Shown: positions 8,284-17,532 of the stretch, piece by piece
Layout of the letters: every line of letters begins with the position of its first letter
How positions within the stretch are numbered: the first letter of the stretch is position 1
Assembly: GCF_028613635.1 (NCBI RefSeq)
Contig: NZ_JAQRMY010000005.1
Span: 154,016 to 218,015, forward strand
DNA length: 64,000 nucleotides
Direction: 5' to 3'
From: Devosia sp. ZB163
GTDB taxonomy: Bacteria > Pseudomonadota > Alphaproteobacteria > Rhizobiales > Devosiaceae
Notes under the pieces: model-generated
Database searches by the model: none
The model's input: only the letters and a program-made list of their open reading frames with translations
What the model was told of the DNA's origin: nothing
Made by a program: the position numbers and the translations under genes

Positions 8284-9726
8284 TTACTCTACTCCGCCGT
8301 CGCCGTGAGCCCCCGATTTCTTCACGCTGACCGGGTCCGACTTCACGCCGGTGAGGATTTCCTTCCAACGTGCCGCCTGCAAGGCGACGTTCTCCGGCGC
8401 CGTGCCGCCGTAGCTCTTCCTCGCGGCGACCGAGCTTTCGACGCTCAGCACCTTGTGGATACGGCTGTCGATGCGGTGGTCGATGAACTTGAAGTCCTCG
8501 ATGGTGAGGCCATCGAGCGTCATGCCCTTCTGCTCGGCCAGGGCGACGATCTGGCCGGTGATGTGGTGGGCCTCGCGGAACGGGATGTTGGCCTGCTTCA
8601 CCAGCCAGTCGGCGATATCGGTGGCGGTGGAGAAGCCGGCATTGGCCGAGGCGCGCATCTTCTCGCGATTGGCCTTCAGATCCTCGACCATGCCGGTCAT
8701 CGCGGCGAGCGACAGCGACAGGCTATCCAGCGCGTCGAAGGCGACTTCCTTGTCTTCCTGCATGTCCTTGGAATAGGCGAGCGGCAGGCCCTTCATGACG
8801 ATCAGCAACGAGGTCAGCGCGCCCATGATGCGGCCGACCTTGGCGCGGATCAACTCGGCGGCGTCGGGGTTGCGCTTCTGCGGCATGATCGAACTGCCGG
8901 TGGTGAACTTGTCGCTGAGCTTGACGAAGCCGAACTGCGACGAGGACCAGATCACCAGTTCCTCGGCGAAGCGCGACAGGTGCATGGCGCAGAGGCTTGC
9001 GGCGCTCAGCGTTTCCAAGATGAAGTCGCGGTCGGAAACGGCGTCCAGCGAGTTGGCAGTCGGCCGGTCGAAACCGAGGGCCTTCGCGGTCATGTCGCGG
9101 TCGATCGGGTAGGGGGTGCCGGCAAGGGCGGCCGAGCCGAGGGGGCTCTCGTTGAGGCGCTTGCGGGCATCCTCGAAGCGACCGTAGTCGCGGCCGAGCA
9201 TCTCGACATAGGCGAGGAGGTGATGGCCGAAGGTCACCGGCTGCGCGTTCTGCAGGTGAGTGAAGCCGGGCATGATGGTCGCGACTTCTTCCTCTGCGCG
9301 CTTCACCAGCGCGAGCTGCAGGGTTTTCACCTGCGCCAGCAGAGTGTCGATGGCGTCGCGGACATAGAGGCGGAAATCGGTCGCGACCTGGTCGTTGCGC
9401 GAGCGGGCGGTGTGGAGGCGCCCGGCGGCGTCGCCGATGATCTCCTTGAGCCGGCTCTCGACGTTCATGTGGATGTCCTCGAGCGAACGCGAGAACGTGA
9501 ATTTGTTTGTCTCGATTTCCTCGAGCACGCTGTTTAGGCCGGCAATGATCGCGTCGCGATCCGCATGGGTCAGGATGCCCACTTCCGCGAGCATCGTGGC
9601 GTGTGCGATAGAACCTGCGATGTCCTGCTTGTAGAGCCGCTGATCGAAGCCGATGGAGGCGTTGATCTCTTCCATGATGGCGTCGGGCCCGGTCGCAAAA
9701 CGGCCGCCCCACATGCGATTGCTCAT
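8284..9726 (-). CDS. argH: Argininosuccinate lyase
   Basis: Final step of arginine synthesis: argininosuccinate to arginine and fumarate. 480 residues, the normal length for this all-helical tetrameric fumarase/aspartase-superfamily enzyme. The signature [11 protein letters not shown] is at 277-287, and the THLQNAQP and HTARSRNDQ motifs are present. The ATG at 9726 ([10 protein letters not shown]) has GGAG upstream and the typical N-terminus. It is divergent from tlpA with only 21 bases between start codons, an arrangement conserved in rhizobia. Confidence 0.97.
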   Translation of the reverse strand: MSNRMWGGRFATGPDAIMEEINASIGFDQRLYKQDIAGSIAHATMLAEVGILTHADRDAIIAGLNSVLEEIETNKFTFSRSLEDIHMNVESRLKEIIGDAAGRLHTARSRNDQVATDFRLYVRDAIDTLLAQVKTLQLALVKRAEEEVATIMPGFTHLQNAQPVTFGHHLLAYVEMLGRDYGRFEDARKRLNESPLGSAALAGTPYPIDRDMTAKALGFDRPTANSLDAVSDRDFILETLSAASLCAMHLSRFAEELVIWSSSQFGFVKLSDKFTTGSSIMPQKRNPDAAELIRAKVGRIMGALTSLLIVMKGLPLAYSKDMQEDKEVAFDALDSLSLSLAAMTGMVEDLKANREKMRASANAGFSTATDIADWLVKQANIPFREAHHITGQIVALAEQKGMTLDGLTIEDFKFIDHRIDSRIHKVLSVESSVAARKSYGGTAPENVALQAARWKEILTGVKSDPVSVKKSGAHGDGGVE

Positions 9727-9747
9727 CTCAACTCCAACGGTAGACCT

Positions 9748-10401
9748 ATGACCGACCAAAGCCCCGCACCGACCCGCAGATTGCAGCCCAAGCGGGTGCT
9801 GCTGATTGCCCTGGCCAGCGCGGGGCTAGCACTAGTCCTTACCCTCGCCATTGGCAACTTCATGCCGGCCCAGGCGCACCAATGCGAGGCGCAGGTGGTG
9901 AAGGGGCAGAAGATCGATGCGGCGGCGACGGGCCTGCTGGCGGCGCTCACCGGCACCGGCGAGGGCCGTGGCTATGCCGACATGGCGTTCCAGGACGAGG
10001 CGGGCCAGCCCAAGACGATCGCGGACTTCGCGGGCAAGAAGTTGCTCGTCAACTTCTGGGCGACGTGGTGCGTGCCGTGCCGCGAGGAGATGCCGGCGCT
10101 GGACAACATCGCCACCGAGTACAACTCGGATGAGTTCATGGTGCTGACCATCAATACCGGCGAGACCGACCTCGCCAAGGCCAGCAAGTTCATGACCGAG
10201 GAGCAGCTCAAGAACCTGCCGCTCTATTGGGACAGAAATTTCTCCGCGTTCGACCGACTGAAGCGGAACGCGGTGGCGATCGGGCTGCCGGCGACGCTGC
10301 TGCTCGACGAGAAGGGGTGCGAGCTCGCCGTACTGCAGGGTCCGGCCGCCTGGGACTCGTCCGATGGCAAGGCCGTCATCGACACGCTGATCGGGGCCTG
10401 A
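9748..10401 (+). CDS. tlpA: Thiol:disulfide interchange protein TlpA
   Basis: Membrane-anchored periplasmic thioredoxin-like reductant, 217 residues, needed for cytochrome oxidase copper-centre assembly in bradyrhizobia. The N-terminal anchor is at about 17-37; the thioredoxin fold has the active site WCVPC (C108, C111) in [10 protein letters not shown] and a cis-proline region near IGLPATLL. The start ATG 9748 gives the short cytosolic tail plus anchor expected. Its stop is followed after two bases by the PfkB kinase start. Confidence 0.92.
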   Translation: MTDQSPAPTRRLQPKRVLLIALASAGLALVLTLAIGNFMPAQAHQCEAQVVKGQKIDAAATGLLAALTGTGEGRGYADMAFQDEAGQPKTIADFAGKKLLVNFWATWCVPCREEMPALDNIATEYNSDEFMVLTINTGETDLAKASKFMTEEQLKNLPLYWDRNFSAFDRLKRNAVAIGLPATLLLDEKGCELAVLQGPAAWDSSDGKAVIDTLIGA

Positions 10402-10403
10402 GC

Positions 10404-11291
10404 ATGGGCCGGATACTCTGCGTCGGTGCCCTGACCATGGACACCATCTTCCGGCTGGACCGACTGCCGGAAGGGCCGGGGAAGGTCATTCCGCTCGATG
10501 CGGTCGAGGTGGCCGAAGGCATGGCGGCGGCGCAAGCAGCGAGCATTGTCCGGTTGGGCGGTGAGGCCGCACTCTGGGCTTCGGCAGGGGATGACGCCAC
10601 CGGCGACCGGCTGGTAAAGCAGATCTCCGGCGAGGGCGTCGATTGCTCGAGGGTGCGACGCGTCGCCGGGTCGCGTTCGGGCTTCTCGTCGATCTTCATG
10701 GATCGCACCGGCTCGACGATGATCGTGCCGCGCTACGATCCGACGCTGATGGCGCCGCCGGAGGCGGCTCCGGGTCTCGGCAACATCGACGCGGTGATGA
10801 CCGACGTGCGCTGGCCGGGCGCGGCGGCGCTGGCGCTGGCTGCAGCGAAAGCCGCCGGCATTCCGGCGATCCTCGATGCTGACATGGCGGCGCGCGAGGT
10901 GCTGGACGGGCTGCTGCCGCTGGCGACGCACGTGGTCGCCTCCGAGAGTGCAGCCAAGCTGGTGACGGGGGCAGACACGCCGGATGTTGCGGCGGGACGG
11001 CTCGCAACCAGCCATGGCGGCTTCGTTGCTGTCACCGCAGGAGCAGACGGCTGCTGGTGGACGGAAGGCGGCGGCATCCGCCACTCGCCGGCGCCGAAGG
11101 TCGAGGCGATCGACACGCTGGCGGCGGGGGATGTCTTCCACGCCGGCTTCGCGGTGGGGCTGCTGGAAGGCTGGCCGATGCGCAATGTGATCGCGTTTGC
11201 TTCCGCAGCTGCGGCGATCAAGTGCACGCGGTTCGGCGGGCGGCTCGGCGCGCCATCGCGCGCCGAGGTTGAGGCGTTTCTGGTCAGGTAG
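10404..11291 (+). CDS. PfkB/ribokinase-family carbohydrate kinase
   Basis: A 295-residue cytosolic sugar kinase. The N-terminus ILCVGALTMDTI and the C-terminal signature DTLAAGDVFHAGF (237-249) are PfkB family, with the catalytic base D243. The usual GAGD anion-hole motif reads AAGD, a variant seen in some sugar kinases of the family. The substrate cannot be told from sequence. It starts two bases after the tlpA stop, so co-transcription is likely, although the functions are not obviously related. Confidence 0.88.
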   Translation: MGRILCVGALTMDTIFRLDRLPEGPGKVIPLDAVEVAEGMAAAQAASIVRLGGEAALWASAGDDATGDRLVKQISGEGVDCSRVRRVAGSRSGFSSIFMDRTGSTMIVPRYDPTLMAPPEAAPGLGNIDAVMTDVRWPGAAALALAAAKAAGIPAILDADMAAREVLDGLLPLATHVVASESAAKLVTGADTPDVAAGRLATSHGGFVAVTAGADGCWWTEGGGIRHSPAPKVEAIDTLAAGDVFHAGFAVGLLEGWPMRNVIAFASAAAAIKCTRFGGRLGAPSRAEVEAFLVR

Positions 11292-11295
11292 CGCT

Positions 11296-11916
11296 CTACG
11301 CCGCGTTGGCGGCGAGTGTCGTCTTGGCGCTGGCCGGGCGGATGACGCGGCAGGGGTTGCCGGCGGCGAGGACGCCGGGCGGGATGTCGCGGGTCACGAC
11401 ACTGCCGGCGCCGATCGTCGTGCCGTCGCCGATGGTGACGCCGCCTACGATCATGGTGCCCGCACCGATCCAGCAGTTCTTGCCGATGGTGATGGGCTTG
11501 TTGATGCACATGGCGCCGTTGAGCGTGCCGGTCACCGGGTCATGGCGCTGGCGCTCGACCGGATCGACCGGGTGGCCGGCGGTCAGGAACATCACACGCG
11601 GGGCAATGGCGGTGCCGTCACCGATGCGCACGTCGGCGCCATCGAGGAAGACGCATTCGAAGTTGATGAACACGCCATCGCCGATGTGGATGTGCTTGCC
11701 GTATTCCCAGGTAATGGGGCTGAGCACGAAGCTCTCGCCGAAGCTGCCGAGCTGGTCGCGCAGCATCGCGGTGCGGTTGGCCATGTCCCAGCTGGGGGCG
11801 GCATTGAGGCGATCGAGCTTCTTCTTGGCCTCGACCTGCATCGCGATCAGATCCCAGTCCGGACCCTCGTAGAGCTCACCGCTCACCATCTTTTCGTAGC
11901 CCGACTTCGTCGTCAT
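11296..11916 (-). CDS. Sugar O-acetyltransferase (maltose/galactoside acetyltransferase, LbH fold)
   Basis: A 206-residue hexapeptide-repeat (left-handed beta-helix) acetyltransferase of the Maa/LacA/NodL type, which transfers acetyl from acetyl-CoA to a sugar hydroxyl. An N-terminal Mac domain (about 5-60) precedes hexapeptide repeats such as VRIGDGTAIAP and VTIGDGTTIGAGS. The catalytic His is in TAGHPVDP. ATG 11916 has GAGGAG upstream. The gene converges on the PfkB kinase with four bases between stops. Confidence 0.92.
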   Translation of the reverse strand: MTTKSGYEKMVSGELYEGPDWDLIAMQVEAKKKLDRLNAAPSWDMANRTAMLRDQLGSFGESFVLSPITWEYGKHIHIGDGVFINFECVFLDGADVRIGDGTAIAPRVMFLTAGHPVDPVERQRHDPVTGTLNGAMCINKPITIGKNCWIGAGTMIVGGVTIGDGTTIGAGSVVTRDIPPGVLAAGNPCRVIRPASAKTTLAANAA

Positions 11917-12054
11917 GGGCCAAACTCCTCATCAGCGTTCCCCCCGCTGATCGGCGGGTGGAATGCTCTCGCGCAGTGCGCCGCGCAAGCAGGAGAATCA
12001 GCAAAAGGTATGCTGACTCGACCGTTCTGTTCAGAAGGGGTTCAGAGACGGGGC

Positions 12055-12285
12055 CTAAACACGGCGATCGACGATGCGGCCGATGATATCGTCGGAGCGG
12101 CGCTCCATGTCGGAGAGGGCGCGTTCGAGTTCGGCGCCTGCGGGCTTGCTGCCCTCGTTCACCCGCTGGACCAGCATCCGGTGATCGAGATCGGCGCGCT
12201 TCTTGGCGACGAGGACCTGGGCTACGCCGAGCGAGTCGGCTTCGCGGAAGGCCATGCGATAGATCGAGCTGTCGAGGTTCATCAC
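12055..12285 (-). CDS. Small hypothetical protein downstream of YjfB-like gene
   Basis: A 76-residue acidic/basic amphipathic helical protein with no signal peptide or membrane segment. It starts 10 bases after the YjfB-like gene in the same direction, so the two are probably co-transcribed. It is rich in Asp, Arg and Ser, and the C-terminal RRSDDIIGRIVDRRV looks like an amphipathic helix. Family not recognised; a role with its neighbour is inferred only from linkage. Confidence 0.55.
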   Translation of the reverse strand: MMNLDSSIYRMAFREADSLGVAQVLVAKKRADLDHRMLVQRVNEGSKPAGAELERALSDMERRSDDIIGRIVDRRV

Positions 12286-12295
12286 CCCTCCGGCG

Positions 12296-12478
12296 CTAGG
12301 CCAGCTTGTCGACCTTCGTCCCCTGTCCTGGAGGCGGCGCGGAACGCGCGACCTGGTCGACCATCTGGATCAATGACATCTCCATCTCGTGCGACTTCTT
12401 GAGCACGGCAATGGAGATCGCATGGTGCGTGCCGGCGGTGCGCGCGGCAAGAAGCTGCGATGTCAGATCGAGGTCCAT
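12296..12478 (-). CDS. Putative motility protein, YjfB family
   Basis: A 60-residue protein with the YjfB (PF14070) pattern: a short N-terminal helix, the segment AISIAVLKKSHEMEMSLIQM, then a Pro/Gly-rich turn and a short C-terminus. Family members are called putative motility proteins, but the molecular function is not established. The ATG at 12478 follows AAGGGG. No flagellar gene is in the window. It heads a two-gene unit with the 76-residue protein. Confidence 0.6.
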   Translation of the reverse strand: MDLDLTSQLLAARTAGTHHAISIAVLKKSHEMEMSLIQMVDQVARSAPPPGQGTKVDKLA

Positions 12479-12538
12479 CCCCTTGAGTTTATCGATGGGC
12501 GGTAAATGAGACCTTGCCGCCCATGGTAAATGCCGGCG

Positions 12539-13228
12539 CTACCGTCCACCGAACAGCGGCACATCGCGGCGCTTGAGCGGCAGGCACAGCAGGGCGCCGA
12601 TAAGGAGGCCCCCGATATGGGCCGTCCACGCCACCGGGCTCGCATCGCCGGTCGCGAGATAGAAGACCTGTACCACCGCCCAGGCGCCGAGCATCCAGAG
12701 CGCGGGCAGCGGCAAGGGGACGGGGATAGTGAGGCCGAGCAGCACGTAGACCCGGGCATGGGGGTAGAGGACGATGTAGGCGCCCATCACGCCCGCCACG
12801 GCGCCGGATGCGCCGATCAGCCAGTTGTAGGTCCCCAGCGCCGAGACGATGTAGACGAGGCCGGAGAGCGCCGCACAGCCGAGGTAGAAGAGCGCGAACT
12901 TCACGTGCCCCAGCGCATCCTCGATGTTGTCGCCAAACACCCACAGGAACAGCATGTTGCTGAGCAGGTGCAGCCAATCGGCATGAAAGAAGGCGTAGGT
13001 GAAGAGCGTCAGGCCGTCCGGCAGGTAGGCCAGGCGATCCGGTGCCGTGGGCTGAAGGAAATAGGCCGGCACTGCGGCATAGGTCAGCGCGAATTCGTCG
13101 AAGCTCCTCCCGCTGCCATGGGCGAGCTGGGTCAGGAAGACGAGGATGTTCAGCGCGATGATGCCATAGGTTACGTAGGCGAATTTGATGTGCCTGACCG
13201 GGTTGCGGTCGTGCAGCGGGATGAGCAT
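12539..13228 (-). CDS. Rhomboid family intramembrane serine protease
   Basis: A 229-residue polytopic inner-membrane protein. The nucleophile S141 lies in GASGA (139-143) and the catalytic H204 in WTAHIGG. H82 and N91 sit in the HADWLHLLSN segment preceding the rhomboid L1 loop. The six-segment rhomboid core is complete. ATG 13228 overlaps the stop of the cobalamin adenosyltransferase gene by one base, implying coupled translation. The substrate is unknown. Confidence 0.92.
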   Translation of the reverse strand: MLIPLHDRNPVRHIKFAYVTYGIIALNILVFLTQLAHGSGRSFDEFALTYAAVPAYFLQPTAPDRLAYLPDGLTLFTYAFFHADWLHLLSNMLFLWVFGDNIEDALGHVKFALFYLGCAALSGLVYIVSALGTYNWLIGASGAVAGVMGAYIVLYPHARVYVLLGLTIPVPLPLPALWMLGAWAVVQVFYLATGDASPVAWTAHIGGLLIGALLCLPLKRRDVPLFGGR

Positions 13229-13812
13229 CAGCCGCCGCCGCGGAACTTGCCCGGCGTCCACAGGACGTCGCTCTCGCCATTGGCGTTGGCGACGCGGGCC
13301 ATGACGAACATCAGGTCCGACAGGCGGTTGAGGTAGATGAGCGCGTCCTTGTTGATGTCGGGCTCGACGGCGACGAGGGCGACGACCAGCCGCTCGGCGC
13401 GTCGCGCCACGGTGCGGGCGAGGTGCAACGCCACCGCGAGCTGGGTGCCGCCCGGGAGGACGAAGCTGGTCAGCGGCTTCAGCGCTTCGTTGTAGATGTC
13501 GATCTGCTGCTCCAGCCACTCGGCCTGGGCCGGCACGATGCGAAGCGAGGGCGGCGAGCCCGCCGGGTCTTCTCCAGGGGTCGCAAGATCGGAGCCGAGG
13601 TCGAACAGGTCGTTCTGGATGCGCGCCAGCACGCGGTCGAATTTGGGCATGGTGGTCGTGTGCAGACGGGCCATGCCGATGAAGCTGTTGGCCTCGTCGA
13701 CCGTGCCGAAGGCTTCGACGCGCAGGTCGGCCTTGGAGCGCCGTGGTCCGCGCACCAGCCCGGTCGTGCCGTCGTCGCCGGTCCTGGTGTAAATCTTGTT
13801 GAGCTTGACCAT
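13228..13812 (-). CDS. Cob(I)yrinic acid a,c-diamide adenosyltransferase, PduO type
   Basis: Corrinoid adenosyltransferase (194 residues) that transfers the adenosyl group from ATP to Co(I) corrinoid to form adenosylcobalamin precursors. The ATP-binding N-terminus KIYTRTGDDGTTGL is diagnostic of the PduO/MMAB family, followed by the five-helix bundle and an ARxVARRAERLV motif. Cytosolic. Coupled to the rhomboid gene and 57 bases downstream of a twin-transmembrane protein gene, an order common in Hyphomicrobiales. Confidence 0.95.
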   Translation of the reverse strand: MVKLNKIYTRTGDDGTTGLVRGPRRSKADLRVEAFGTVDEANSFIGMARLHTTTMPKFDRVLARIQNDLFDLGSDLATPGEDPAGSPPSLRIVPAQAEWLEQQIDIYNEALKPLTSFVLPGGTQLAVALHLARTVARRAERLVVALVAVEPDINKDALIYLNRLSDLMFVMARVANANGESDVLWTPGKFRGGG

Positions 13813-13869
13813 CCGTTCCGCCTGCGAGTCAGTTGCAGGAAGCTAGCCCAAGAACGGCAGCGAGCGAAG

Positions 13870-14061
13870 CTATCCCCGTCCGAAGAAGTAGAGCGCGGCG
13901 AGAATCGCGACGACCGCCACGAACTGGGCGATCACGCGCGCCCGCATCAGCTTCTGGCTCAGGTTGGGGTTGCCGCCCCGGAACATGTTCCAGAGGCCCA
14001 TGAAAAGGATGATGGAGACCGCGGCGAGCGCGATGATGGTGATGATAGAGGTGACGTTCAT
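13870..14061 (-). CDS. Twin transmembrane protein (HIG1-like)
   Basis: A 63-residue inner-membrane protein with two hydrophobic segments (about 3-23 and 42-60) joined by a short basic loop, NMFRGGNPNLSQKLMRARV, typical of the small proteins next to pduO in rhizobia and resembling HIG1-domain proteins. Function unknown; some HIG1 proteins bind cytochrome oxidase. ATG 14061 overlaps the LysR stop by four bases. Confidence 0.75.
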   Translation of the reverse strand: MNVTSIITIIALAAVSIILFMGLWNMFRGGNPNLSQKLMRARVIAQFVAVVAILAALYFFGRG

Positions 14062-14954
14062 TTACTGGCCTTCACGAGCAGGCGCCCGAGGCCTTCGCTC
14101 AACGCGTCATAAATGGCACGAATACGGCGGCTGGTGAACAGCTCGCGGTGAGTGGTCAGCCATACCTCAAGGGATGGCGGGCTGAGGCCAGGCAGCAAGC
14201 GCACCATGCCCGGCGTCGCGTCGACGAGAATCGACTGGGCGAAGCCGATGCCGATGCCTGCCTTGGCCAGCTCCCACATGTTGGTCTGGCTGTCGGTACG
14301 CACGGCGAAGTCGTTTCTACCCAGCTCGAAGCCCATTCGCCGCGCGGCGGTGATCAACAGCTCCGAGCGGTCGAAGCCGATGAGGTCATGGTTGCGTAAG
14401 TCCTCGGGCGAGGCCGGTCGGCCGCGCCGCGCCAGGTAACGCTCATGGGCGCAGGCGACGATGGGGATCTCGCCGAGCTTTTTTGCGACGAGGTCGAGCT
14501 GGGTCGGCCGGAACATCCGCACGGCGATATCGGCCTCGCGCAGGAGGAGGTTCTCGACGGAATCGGAGGGCACCAGTTCGAGGGCTACCTGCGGGAAGGC
14601 CTGCCGGAGGTCGTAGAGCAGGGGCGGCAGCACGTAGTGGCACATGGCCGTGCTCGAGGTCAGGCGCACCGAACCGGTGAGCGCGGCGCTTGCGCCTTCC
14701 GCGAGCAGGGTTGCCTCGGCGAGCGAGGTCTGGGCCGCTTGCACAGGCTCGTAGAGCTTGAGCGCCGTCTCGGTGGGCTTGAGACCGGCAAGCGTCCTCT
14801 CGAACAGGCTCATGCCGAGCGATTGCTCGAGCGCCTCGATGTGGCGGCCCAGCGTGGGCTGGCTGAGCCCGAGGGCGCGGGCCGCCGCGGACAGCGAGCC
14901 ATGCTGGACGACGGCGCCGAAGCTGCGCCAGTGAGACCAGTCGGGTTGAGCCAT
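14058..14954 (-). CDS. LysR-family transcriptional regulator
   Basis: A 298-residue LysR regulator. The N-terminal winged HTH (about 5-64) contains GSLSAAARALGLSQPTLGRH, and the C-terminal periplasmic-binding-protein-like effector domain runs from about 92 onwards. It is divergent from the SDR gene at 15062, across a 107-base space with an ATAC-N6-GTAT dyad (14969-14982). That is the classical LysR arrangement, so it probably controls the SDR gene and itself. The effector is unknown. Its 3' end overlaps the twin-transmembrane gene. Confidence 0.93.
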   Translation of the reverse strand: MAQPDWSHWRSFGAVVQHGSLSAAARALGLSQPTLGRHIEALEQSLGMSLFERTLAGLKPTETALKLYEPVQAAQTSLAEATLLAEGASAALTGSVRLTSSTAMCHYVLPPLLYDLRQAFPQVALELVPSDSVENLLLREADIAVRMFRPTQLDLVAKKLGEIPIVACAHERYLARRGRPASPEDLRNHDLIGFDRSELLITAARRMGFELGRNDFAVRTDSQTNMWELAKAGIGIGFAQSILVDATPGMVRLLPGLSPPSLEVWLTTHRELFTSRRIRAIYDALSEGLGRLLVKASK

Positions 14955-14968
14955 TGCCGGTTCCTTCT

Positions 14969-14982
14969 ATACGTTTCTGTAT
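14969..14982. promoter_or_regulatory. Candidate LysR operator dyad
   Basis: ATAC-GTTTCT-GTAT is a perfect 4-bp interrupted palindrome in the space between the divergent LysR and SDR genes, where LysR proteins normally bind. The assignment rests on position and symmetry only. Confidence 0.35.
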
Positions 14983-15061
14983 GGCATAAGTTCTAGTTTG
15001 TCCAATTTCTAAACGCTGTCGTTGTGCCTACCTTATGCTCACGAGTACGGGAGAACGGCAA

Positions 15062-16012
15062 ATGAGTACGCAGCAGGTCATCATCCTCGGGATCAACGGC
15101 CATATCGGCCACAACGCCGCCAAGGCCTTCGTCGCGGCCGGATGGGACGTTACCGGCTACGGCCGGTCGAACAGGCACCCGATCGAGGGCGTGCGGTTCG
15201 TCAAGGGCGATGCGGACGACGTCGAGGCGTTGCGCGCGGCGATCGGCGAGATCGACGTGGTGGTCAACGCGCTGAACCTGCCTTACCACCAGTGGGATAA
15301 CGGCCGGATGGAGGCGCAGGCTGAGCGCGTGCTCGCCGCACTGGGCAAGAGCGGCAAGACCATGCTGTTCCCGGGCAACATCTACAACTATGCGGCGACA
15401 GATCGTGTCGTGACGCCGGACCTGCCGCAGCACCCGCAGACACCGCGCGGTGCTATCCGCGTGCAGGTCGAGAAGGTGTTCTCGGCTGCGGCGCAGCGTG
15501 GCGACATCCAGCTCATCATCCTGCGCGCCGGTGACTTCTACGGCCCCAACAACACGTTCGACTGGTTCGATCTCGCCATGCTGAGCGAGGCCGGGAAGGG
15601 CAAGCTGAAGCTCATGGGCGCCCGCGGAATCGGCCATGCGTGGGCCTATCTCCCCGACCTGGGGCGGGCCTTCGAGAAGCTCGCCTGGCATCGCAAGGAA
15701 CTGGGTGCCTCGGAGAATTTCCATTTCGCCGGGCACTACGTGACACCCGAGGACCTGGAGACGGCAATCGTTGCCGCTGCGCCGGTGCGGCTCAAGGTCT
15801 CGATGTTCCCGCGCTGGATCTTCGGCGCCATTGGGTTGGTCAATCCGATGATGCGGGAGGTCGGCAAGATGGCCTACCTCTGGGAGAATCCGATGGAGCT
15901 CAGGGATCCCCGCCTCGACGCCATCCTCGGGCCGGGCTTCGCCACGCCGTTCGATGCGGCCATCAAGGCAACGGTGGTGCCGTTCTTTGCCGCAGAGCGG
16001 AAGGCGGCCTAG
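15062..16012 (+). CDS. NAD-dependent epimerase/dehydratase (extended SDR)
   Basis: A 316-residue Rossmann-fold protein. The nucleotide-binding motif GINGHIG is at 10-16, with an acidic/variable strand end near YGRSNRHP. The catalytic Tyr/Lys pair is not in the classical YxxxK form; NIYNYAATD occupies that region, so the protein may be an atypical SDR with a modified active site. ATG 15062 has GGGAG upstream. It is divergent from the LysR gene, which likely regulates it. Substrate unknown. Confidence 0.82.
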   Translation: MSTQQVIILGINGHIGHNAAKAFVAAGWDVTGYGRSNRHPIEGVRFVKGDADDVEALRAAIGEIDVVVNALNLPYHQWDNGRMEAQAERVLAALGKSGKTMLFPGNIYNYAATDRVVTPDLPQHPQTPRGAIRVQVEKVFSAAAQRGDIQLIILRAGDFYGPNNTFDWFDLAMLSEAGKGKLKLMGARGIGHAWAYLPDLGRAFEKLAWHRKELGASENFHFAGHYVTPEDLETAIVAAAPVRLKVSMFPRWIFGAIGLVNPMMREVGKMAYLWENPMELRDPRLDAILGPGFATPFDAAIKATVVPFFAAERKAA

Positions 16013-16854
16013 AACCCCAGTTTCTGCCTTACCTCTTCCGGCGTCACGCCGGATTCGCGAAGGCTCCTCAGGGATGGGGAGCCTTTCGATTTCGACAGCT
16101 TCTTGCCCTCGCCGTCGAGGATCAGTTTGTGGAAGGTGTAGATCGGGGAGCCGAGGCCAAGCAGCATCTGGAGCAGCACGTGGATGTCGGTCGATGGCTC
16201 CATATCGCGGCCGCGTGTCACGTGGGTGACGCCCTGCGCATCGTCATCGATCACCACGCTCAGGTGGTAGCTCGTAGGGGTGCCCTTGCGCTGGATCACC
16301 ACGTCGCCCCAGATCTGGGGGCGGGCGTAGCGGATCTGCGACCGGTCGGTCGGGGTTGGACCAGCGACCGAGAAGGTCAGGAGGCCTGTGAGCTCCAGCG
16401 CCTCTTCGGTCCGCAGGCGCCACTGGACCTCCTCGCCGGCGGCAAGGCGGTATTCGATCTGGGCGGGGGTAAGGTGCCGGCAGGTGCCGGCATAAAGAGG
16501 AGCGCCGTCGGGATCCGTGCCGCTCGCGGCGGCCGCAACTTCGCTGCGCGAACAGAAGCAGGGGTAGAGCAGGCCGCGCTGCTTCAGCCGATCGGCATGC
16601 GCTGCATAGATGTCGAAGCGCTCCGACTGTCGCCAGACCGGCTCCTCCCAGTCGAGGCCGAGCCAGCGCAGGTCCTCGAAGATCGCTTCGGTGAATTCCG
16701 GCTTGCTTCGTTGCGGGTCGGTGTCCTCGATGCGCAGCAGGAACCGGCCATGCATCGCCGCGGCCCATTGCGCGGTATATAGCGCGGAATAGGCATGCCC
16801 CATATGGAGGTAGCCATTGGGGCTCGGGGCGAAGCGAAGGACGGGTCTGGGCAT
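16009..16854 (-). CDS. gluQ: Glutamyl-Q tRNA(Asp) synthetase
   Basis: Paralogue of the glutamyl-tRNA synthetase catalytic domain (281 residues) that attaches glutamate to queuosine in the anticodon of tRNA-Asp. The HIGH-type motif is HMGH (17-20) and the KMSKS-type motif is KLSKS near residue 255. A CFC...YxxxC metal-site pattern in the middle is typical of GluQRS. It lacks an anticodon-binding domain, as expected. The stop overlaps the convergent SDR stop. Confidence 0.94.
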   Translation of the reverse strand: MPRPVLRFAPSPNGYLHMGHAYSALYTAQWAAAMHGRFLLRIEDTDPQRSKPEFTEAIFEDLRWLGLDWEEPVWRQSERFDIYAAHADRLKQRGLLYPCFCSRSEVAAAASGTDPDGAPLYAGTCRHLTPAQIEYRLAAGEEVQWRLRTEEALELTGLLTFSVAGPTPTDRSQIRYARPQIWGDVVIQRKGTPTSYHLSVVIDDDAQGVTHVTRGRDMEPSTDIHVLLQMLLGLGSPIYTFHKLILDGEGKKLSKSKGSPSLRSLRESGVTPEEVRQKLGF

Positions 16855-16887
16855 TGCCGCCGAGAGCTAACACGCAAGGGACATGAT

Positions 16888-17532
16888 TTGACAGACCGCC
16901 TCGATTCCCCAGAAACGCTTGCCCGGCATCTCGAGGTGCTGGTCGGGCTGGACCCGCGGCTCGGCGACGTCGCGGCGCGCGCCGGCAGCTTCGACATTCG
17001 CCGCTCGCCGGGAGGGTTCGAGGGATTGGCGCGCATCGTTACGGGCCAGCAGGTCTCGACCGCCAGCGCCGATGCGATCTGGTCGCGCTTCGCGCTGCTG
17101 CCCGGTGCGCTCGATCCGGCGGGCTATCTCGAACTGAGCGAAGAGCAGGTGCGTGGTGCGGGACAATCGGGCGGGAAGTACCGGGCCCTCAGGGGCATCG
17201 CCGAAGCGGTGGTCGGCGGACAGTTCGACTTTGCGCCGCTCGCGGACCTGCCGGCGGAAGAGGCCATCGCCGCGATGACGCGGCTCAAGGGCGTCGGGCC
17301 CTGGACGGCGGAGATCTACCTCATGTTCTCTGCCGCGCATCCCGACATCTTCCCGGCCGGGGACGTGGCATTGCAGCGGGCGGCCCAATGGGCGTTCGGG
17401 CTTGACGACAAGCCGCCGGTCAAGGACTTGATCGACATGGCCCGACGGTGGTCGCCACATCGCTCGACGGCGGCGCTGCTGCTGTGGCGCTACTATCGCG
17501 CGGTGCGCAACAAGGAAGGACTCTCGATCTGA
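16888..17532 (+). CDS. DNA-3-methyladenine glycosylase II, AlkA type
   Basis: Base-excision repair glycosylase, 214 residues. The helix-hairpin-helix LKGVGPWTAE (133-142) is followed by the catalytic D159 in FPAGDVAL. The N-terminal beta domain of E. coli AlkA is absent, so this is the short form. I favour the TTG at 16888, which has AGGGA upstream; an ATG at 16795 would overlap the divergent gluQ start. The stop overlaps the esterase start by one base. Confidence 0.9.
   Translation: MTDRLDSPETLARHLEVLVGLDPRLGDVAARAGSFDIRRSPGGFEGLARIVTGQQVSTASADAIWSRFALLPGALDPAGYLELSEEQVRGAGQSGGKYRALRGIAEAVVGGQFDFAPLADLPAEEAIAAMTRLKGVGPWTAEIYLMFSAAHPDIFPAGDVALQRAAQWAFGLDDKPPVKDLIDMARRWSPHRSTAALLLWRYYRAVRNKEGLSI

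Noticed and set aside
10404..11291. Loss of kinase activity because GAGD reads AAGD
   Set aside because: The catalytic Asp (D243) is kept and AAGD occurs in active PfkB-family members, so the gene is treated as functional.
13813..13869. Cobalamin riboswitch upstream of pduO
   Set aside because: The space is only 57 bases to the twin-TM gene and lacks the B12-box sequence.
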